From assembly GCA_936450465.1 (NCBI GenBank), contig OW388292.1, forward strand, positions 24,086,652 through 24,150,651: DNA of 64,000 nt, in the 5' to 3' direction. Source of the DNA: Gibbula magus (lineage: Eukaryota; Mollusca; Gastropoda; Trochida; Trochidae). The notes beneath the pieces were generated by a model. That model had not been told where the DNA came from and did not search any database. It saw only the letters and a list, made by a program, of their open reading frames with translations. The position numbers were made by a program, and so were the translations under genes. Each line of letters begins with the position of its first letter. The first letter of the stretch is position 1. Positions 59,648 through 64,000 of this stretch are shown piece by piece.

Positions 59648-60418
59648 CTAGTACGGAGGCAACATATGTGAAACAAAAATAAGATCAATCAAAGTTCTAG
59701 ACGTAGGAGTAATCCTTGTAGGATCTGTGATTATTTGAGATAGCCCATTCATCAATTTGATTTGGTTATGTCTGTTTGAATTTGTAGTTAGAAGATCTTC
59801 ATTAAAATCACCAGTCACAATTGTTATCAACCCAAGATTGACAGCATTACTAATAGATTCTTCAATTAAGTCCCAATAAACATCGCTTTTGTCTGACCTG
59901 TAAAATGTCCCAATGAGATAAGTACGTTTTTTGCATCTGATTTTAACCCATAAAGCTTCAGGCGCAGGTAAATCCAAGCTATCCATACACTCAAATAATA
60001 AGTAATTTTTAATATACACCGCTACTCCTCCACCTCTACCCTGTCTATCTTTTCGTAACGGTAAATGGAAACCATGAATTTGAATATTAATGCTATCTAT
60101 GCCATGATGTAACCAGGATTCTGTAATGCAGATTATATCATATGATTCAAGTTCGGCCTGAATTACATCTAGTTTGTCTCTAACACTCCGCGCATTTACA
60201 TGTATCACTTTAAGATTAGTGTTTTGCAATGGCCCGGGATTTGGGTGAACATCACCACAGATCAAAAGTAAAATAATTATGAACAAGGAAATATGTTTGT
60301 TATATAGGCATAATATCAGGAATGGATAGTGCTGTTTTCTAAATTTAAGGGCAGATTTGCTATGAAAGTGACATACAAATGAACCCACCGCTTGTCTGTA
60401 TTGCATAATGTCAATCAT
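59648..60418 (-). CDS. LINE N-terminal frame: NPGP motif plus endonuclease
   Basis: 256 codons. Residues 40-54 are hydrophobic (HISLFIIILLLIC), directly followed by GDVHPNPGP at 55-63. Endonuclease motifs follow: HVNARSVRDKLDVI, ICITESWLHHG, RGGGVAVYIKNY, TGDFNEDLL and LIDLIFVS. The frame then breaks; the SDH-containing end is in another frame. Confidence 0.7.
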   Translation of the reverse strand: MIDIMQYRQAVGSFVCHFHSKSALKFRKQHYPFLILCLYNKHISLFIIILLLICGDVHPNPGPLQNTNLKVIHVNARSVRDKLDVIQAELESYDIICITESWLHHGIDSINIQIHGFHLPLRKDRQGRGGGVAVYIKNYLLFECMDSLDLPAPEALWVKIRCKKRTYLIGTFYRSDKSDVYWDLIEESISNAVNLGLITIVTGDFNEDLLTTNSNRHNQIKLMNGLSQIITDPTRITPTSRTLIDLIFVSHMLPPY

Positions 60419-60500
60419 TATCGAACATTAAAATGTACATCTTCTGCAGGGTGGGCTCGTAACGAGTTTCACAATAACAAAATAAACTGGATAATGTGTG

Positions 60501-62970
60501 TACAAACATAGTAGATGGTGTAAGGCAAAAAATAAGTAAAAACCTGATGAGATAACTCATGTAGATTAAAAACTATAAATGATCCTAATATTAAAATTGC
60601 ACTATGCATTGTCTCTATTTTATGCATTCATTTGCTATGATCATCCGTTTTAAATCTTGGATTATGAACTATGTATACATGCATTGTACATGCATTATTT
60701 ATTTTATTTCTGCCTTCAGGTTAATAAGTCCTTTCGACTGGCAACTGGCGTCCTCTAGTAACGATGCGTCAAGGAGGTTTAATATGACAACATCTCTGTT
60801 AACTAAATTTCCATATCTGATAGATTTTAAACTTTAAAGGTTAGATGAAATGACATATGGTCACTTTCGTATTCGTTGAAAAGGGGATTCAATTTGACAA
60901 TTGCTCGATTTTAAATTTCTGAAATCGACCCATAAATTACTTATATACGGCTTTTTAAAAAGTGGCTAATTAAGCCCCGGCGTCCAGAATGAAAATGGGC
61001 GGGCGGTGGTCACTGAAGCGTATCGTGCTGTGACGTACGTGCAGGAGTCTCATTATGGCCGCTCATCTTTATTTAAAGATAATAGAATCTCTCTGTTTTT
61101 TCTCTGGCAATTCTTTTATTCATATAGACAATACTTTCAACTAAACAAAACACATACGATTATTTCGAAGCGTCAACTACTTACTAAGATATGGCCATTC
61201 AAAGTGAGTAAAATTGGCCAGCTGATTATCCCAATCCTTAAACAGTCTGCCGGGCCGCCGTTAGCTTTCGTTAGCGATGTGACGTCATACACAGGAGTTG
61301 CTTAATGAAATCCTTAGGCGATTTCTCGATTTTCGTCGATAATTCGTTTAAAACATAATAAGAACGTTTCGACATTACAAGTTTCCGATAGAATGGGTAT
61401 CTGTGCGTCCGTTAGGAGTAAGTTCGGAGTTTTTGGAGTATTTTTCGATATTCAATCGCTGATTTTAGATTTGTTCTTTTCCCAATCGGATGGCGTGTTA
61501 GGTTATCTTATAGGCTACAATAGGTTTTGAAATGAATAACTGACGATTCAAAAATATAAAAAAATACCATGCAATTGTTTAGATTATAACGTCATTATTA
61601 AATTTAGTTAAGTTTGTTGTTGTGCTTGATTTTGTGTTTGAAGAGGCGTATCATATCGTTTCAAATCTACTGCATCATTATTTCTCATGGTGACTTTATA
61701 TTGCTAATAAAATAGTTGCATTATAACTAAGAAAATCATATCATTTTCATCATTGTTACTGGTTTAAACATTTTTTAGATATAAATATTCGGGCTATCTT
61801 TAAATCTATAGTCATGTACATTCACAATTACTTAGATTCGGTGTAATACCACTGACCTAACGTAAACATTCATTAGATTATAGCATTGCATGAGCCTTCA
61901 TCAGACTTTCTCATTTTTCTAGCATGATATAAAACAGGCCTTGCATTGTATATTGCATGTATTGTTTGGTGGTCAATTCATGTTTTTTTTTAAATAAAAT
62001 AATGTTTAAATCACATTGGATAAACATATGGAAAATGAATCTTTCCCATTTTCAAATGAAAGAATTGGAACTATAGAACTTTGATCAACTCTCCATGGCC
62101 TTGTGTTGTTTGGTTTGCAATTTAAAAAATATTACTCAGGCTATAGTTCAGTCGTGTAAATTCCCACTCTTATTCAATGTGTAGTTAGTTATTTAAGTTA
62201 GAGTGTCAATAACGCAACTACATCACTTATTACATATCGTTACATTGATAAACAAAAATATGGAAAATATATTTTGTTATTTCGCAAATGGACGAATGTG
62301 AAAATAAAAATTATTCAACAGACCCATGAGTCAATGAATGAGGCGTGTTAACATCGTTATAATTTGTATGAAATGTGTAATATATCTCTGTGACGTTTGA
62401 ACATCTTCATCATCTGACATGCGTGCCGCCGCCATATTGGGCAATGATAAGAATTGTTTAAAAACACATTGCAGAATTACGGGTCCAGCAATAGTCGCAT
62501 CACGTATTAAACAGTGTTGACATCTGCTGCAATTTGTAGTACGTTTTACGGGGCGTGTATATATGTAATTTTGTTGTATAAGGACAACGGTAAATATGTT
62601 ATTTAAGCAGTTATGTAAGGCTAATTCTAGTGGATTCTGTCAATAGACGCCAAGCGACTCCTGTGTATTACGTCACAAGGTTTAGCACGCAGCATTCGCT
62701 TTCGCCTAAAGGTTTACGAGGCTTAATTGAGCGGCGTTCTAAAAAGGCCTTATACAAGGTGTTTATTCGTTGAATTGACATATATCAAGTGGAATCCTCG
62801 TCATCTTTGAATATGCTTGAATAAAAACCGAAAAGTGATATGGTCGAGGTTTGTGGATCTTTAACGGGCTTTCCCAAATTTTAAACTGCTCATATAAGAC
62901 AGAAAACTTCATCAAAACAACCCAAATTTTCGATAAACGGATTACTTAACTATCCAACTAGCGATTTCAT
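60501..62970. other. No recognised gene
   Basis: Includes a less AT-rich patch at 60970-61310 with an open 99-codon plus frame (61006-61305) and another patch near 62420-62720. Both have CpG-containing motifs such as GTGACGTCA but no domain. Possibly 5' regions of unrecognised elements or genes. Confidence 0.35.
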
Positions 62971-63252
62971 ATGTTTACAACGACTGAGGCTTGCTTAATG
63001 CATTCTGCGCTTATGGTTAGTATGTTTGTAGCAATTACAACCGCGGAACTAGAAGGGAAGGTACATTCATTTACACGAAGTATGTCTTTCAGCGATTTAG
63101 AAAATGACATATCACTTTCCATGGAGTGTTTGTCTTCAAGCTCAAATTCCATCATTTCAAGTGACGTAGCCGATGCCTTGCCTTGCCTGTATGAACCAAA
63201 TGACAGTTCAAGTGACATTGAAACAAGGGAATCTCTCGCGGGAATCGGGTGA
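62971..63252 (+). CDS. Possible first coding exon, Ser-rich acidic protein
   Basis: 93 codons, ending at a TGA that overlaps a good donor (ATCGG/GTGAAG). The second half reads SFSDLENDISLSMECL, then a Ser run and a CLYEPNDSSSDIETRE segment, a composition seen at the N-termini of some transposon-derived invertebrate proteins. An overlapping minus-strand frame of similar length weakens the case. Function unknown. Confidence 0.3.
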   Translation: MFTTTEACLMHSALMVSMFVAITTAELEGKVHSFTRSMSFSDLENDISLSMECLSSSSNSIISSDVADALPCLYEPNDSSSDIETRESLAGIG

Positions 63253-63916
63253 AGAGAGATAAAGTAGCATGAATTGATAAAATTATGTTGAATAATCGGC
63301 TTAATTTTGTTTTGTATGTATTGATAAATCAAGTAATATGGTAGGTATAATTTCATATATACTAAACGACTGGCTGTTCAAACAAGCGAGACAACATTGC
63401 AGATTTATAAATAACATTGTGTATTTAATATAAAAAAATACTGTATTTGAAGTTTGTCAATCACAATATTCTATAAATGATGTAATGCAATCCAACCATT
63501 TTCACTTCACTTTAATGAATAAATACATGAACTGGATTGATCAACAAGCTCAATGAAATTTACAAGAATATTGCTCTATTGTACACGCAAACATATACAT
63601 TATGATTACACAGATTGATATAGACAACGAACATTATCGAATGAAAGAATTGTGTTACCAGTAGCATCTTAATGCACATCTCGTAAATGAAAACGAAATG
63701 GTTTAATAAATAGTATGATAGCCTTTATGTGTCACTTCGGCACACCAACACACAATTCTCAGTTTAGCGGACCATATAGATGTTTCTTCCAGATCAAAGG
63801 GGAGAAGTATTGTTACAGCAAATTAGTTTACGCAATTTAGAAGTTGAGAAGGAAGGAGTGTAGTTATGTTTGTACAGATAACAAGTTTACTGGACCGATT
63901 CAATTATATAACAGAT
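63253..63916. other. No recognised feature
   Basis: AT-rich sequence; would be intronic if the 62971 exon is real. Confidence 0.4.
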
Positions 63917-63943
63917 AGACAGACAAACAGACAGACAGACAGG
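63914..63943. repeat. (GACA)n microsatellite
   Basis: Short run of ACAG units near the end of the window. Confidence 0.85.
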
Positions 63944-64000
63944 CAAATAACAAATGACATGTCGGTGACTAGCATGTCATATATGTTTATTGTCAAACGT

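Larger units (their letters stand above)
56960..60500 (-). mobile_element. Near-full-length CR1/Jockey-type LINE, inactivated
   Basis: In minus-strand order: an N-terminal hydrophobic segment and GDVHPNPGP motif, an APE endonuclease (60418-59648: HVNARSVRDKLDVI, ITESWL, GDFNED), a linker (59606-59049), and RT (58694-58065: [26 protein letters not shown]). The C-terminus ends in CRCGHNYEDSIHYFFLCPLY (57591-57199). AATAAA lies near 56972. Lesions: a frameshift near 59680 separating the SDH motif, G-run frameshifts at 59101-59109 and about 58838, a TGA before the RT core, and a small deletion with frame change near 58150. Two lesions are in homopolymers, so sequencing error is possible there. 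It may be a fairly young copy. Confidence 0.85.

Noticed and set aside
51000..64000. A fifth lipase paralog upstream of gene D
   Set aside because: I looked for GHSLG, GLDPAGP, YPNGG and SYPC-type motifs on both strands and saw none.

Overview
The window is eukaryotic nuclear DNA: AT-rich, with short GT-AG exons separated by introns of 0.15-9.6 kb and filled with transposon debris. CR1/L2-like and L1/Tx1-like LINEs, Tc1/mariner fossils, TTAA and TA MITEs, and GTCC-rich repeat elements point to a lophotrochozoan, most likely a mollusc. That assignment is inference; the species cannot be read from the sequence.

The main content is a tandem array of four intact paralogous genes on the minus strand, called A to D here. 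They encode secreted pancreatic-lipase-family proteins (alpha/beta hydrolases with a GXSXG nucleophile). Spans are A 2363-15383, B 18823-30238, C 32562-40077 and D 43838-50911. I rebuilt six coding exons for each by matching the paralogs. The internal exons 3, 4 and 5 are exactly 229, 117 and 123 nt in all four genes, the intron phases are 1-0-1-1-1, all splice sites are GT-AG, and all totals divide by three (362, 349, 351 and 351 aa). Each protein has a signal-peptide exon, a Ser-Asp-His triad, a Cys-bounded lid and a Cys-rich end, and none has the C-terminal PLAT domain. C and D also match in intron edges and 3' flanks, so they are the youngest pair. All four are probably digestive or secreted (phospho)lipases.

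Layout: 1-2362 is the 3' flank of A with a 29-bp minisatellite. A's 9.6-kb first intron holds a terminal-inverted-repeat element packed with 21-bp repeats (7922-9181), a cluster of long hairpins (10.5-13.6 kb) and MITEs. Between A and B lie a (TA)n tract and a mariner fossil. B's intron 2 is mostly a 2.5-kb minisatellite of 40-bp units, and its intron 1 carries a 5'-truncated LINE reverse transcriptase. C's 4.4-kb intron 4 holds two more hairpin loci, a MITE, a tRNA-like sequence and a possible small plus-strand two-exon transcript. D's intron 5 holds an element expanded into about eleven 145-bp units. From 51.9 kb to 60.5 kb there is a LINE and Tc1 graveyard, including a nearly complete but frameshifted CR1/Jockey-type LINE whose N-terminus carries an NPGP (2A-like) motif. 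The last 3.5 kb has only one weak coding candidate.

The most unusual signal is a set of six long hairpin loci. Their arms are largely unrelated to one another, but they share a short asymmetric apex (GAG...GC...CGA type), always in the same orientation.
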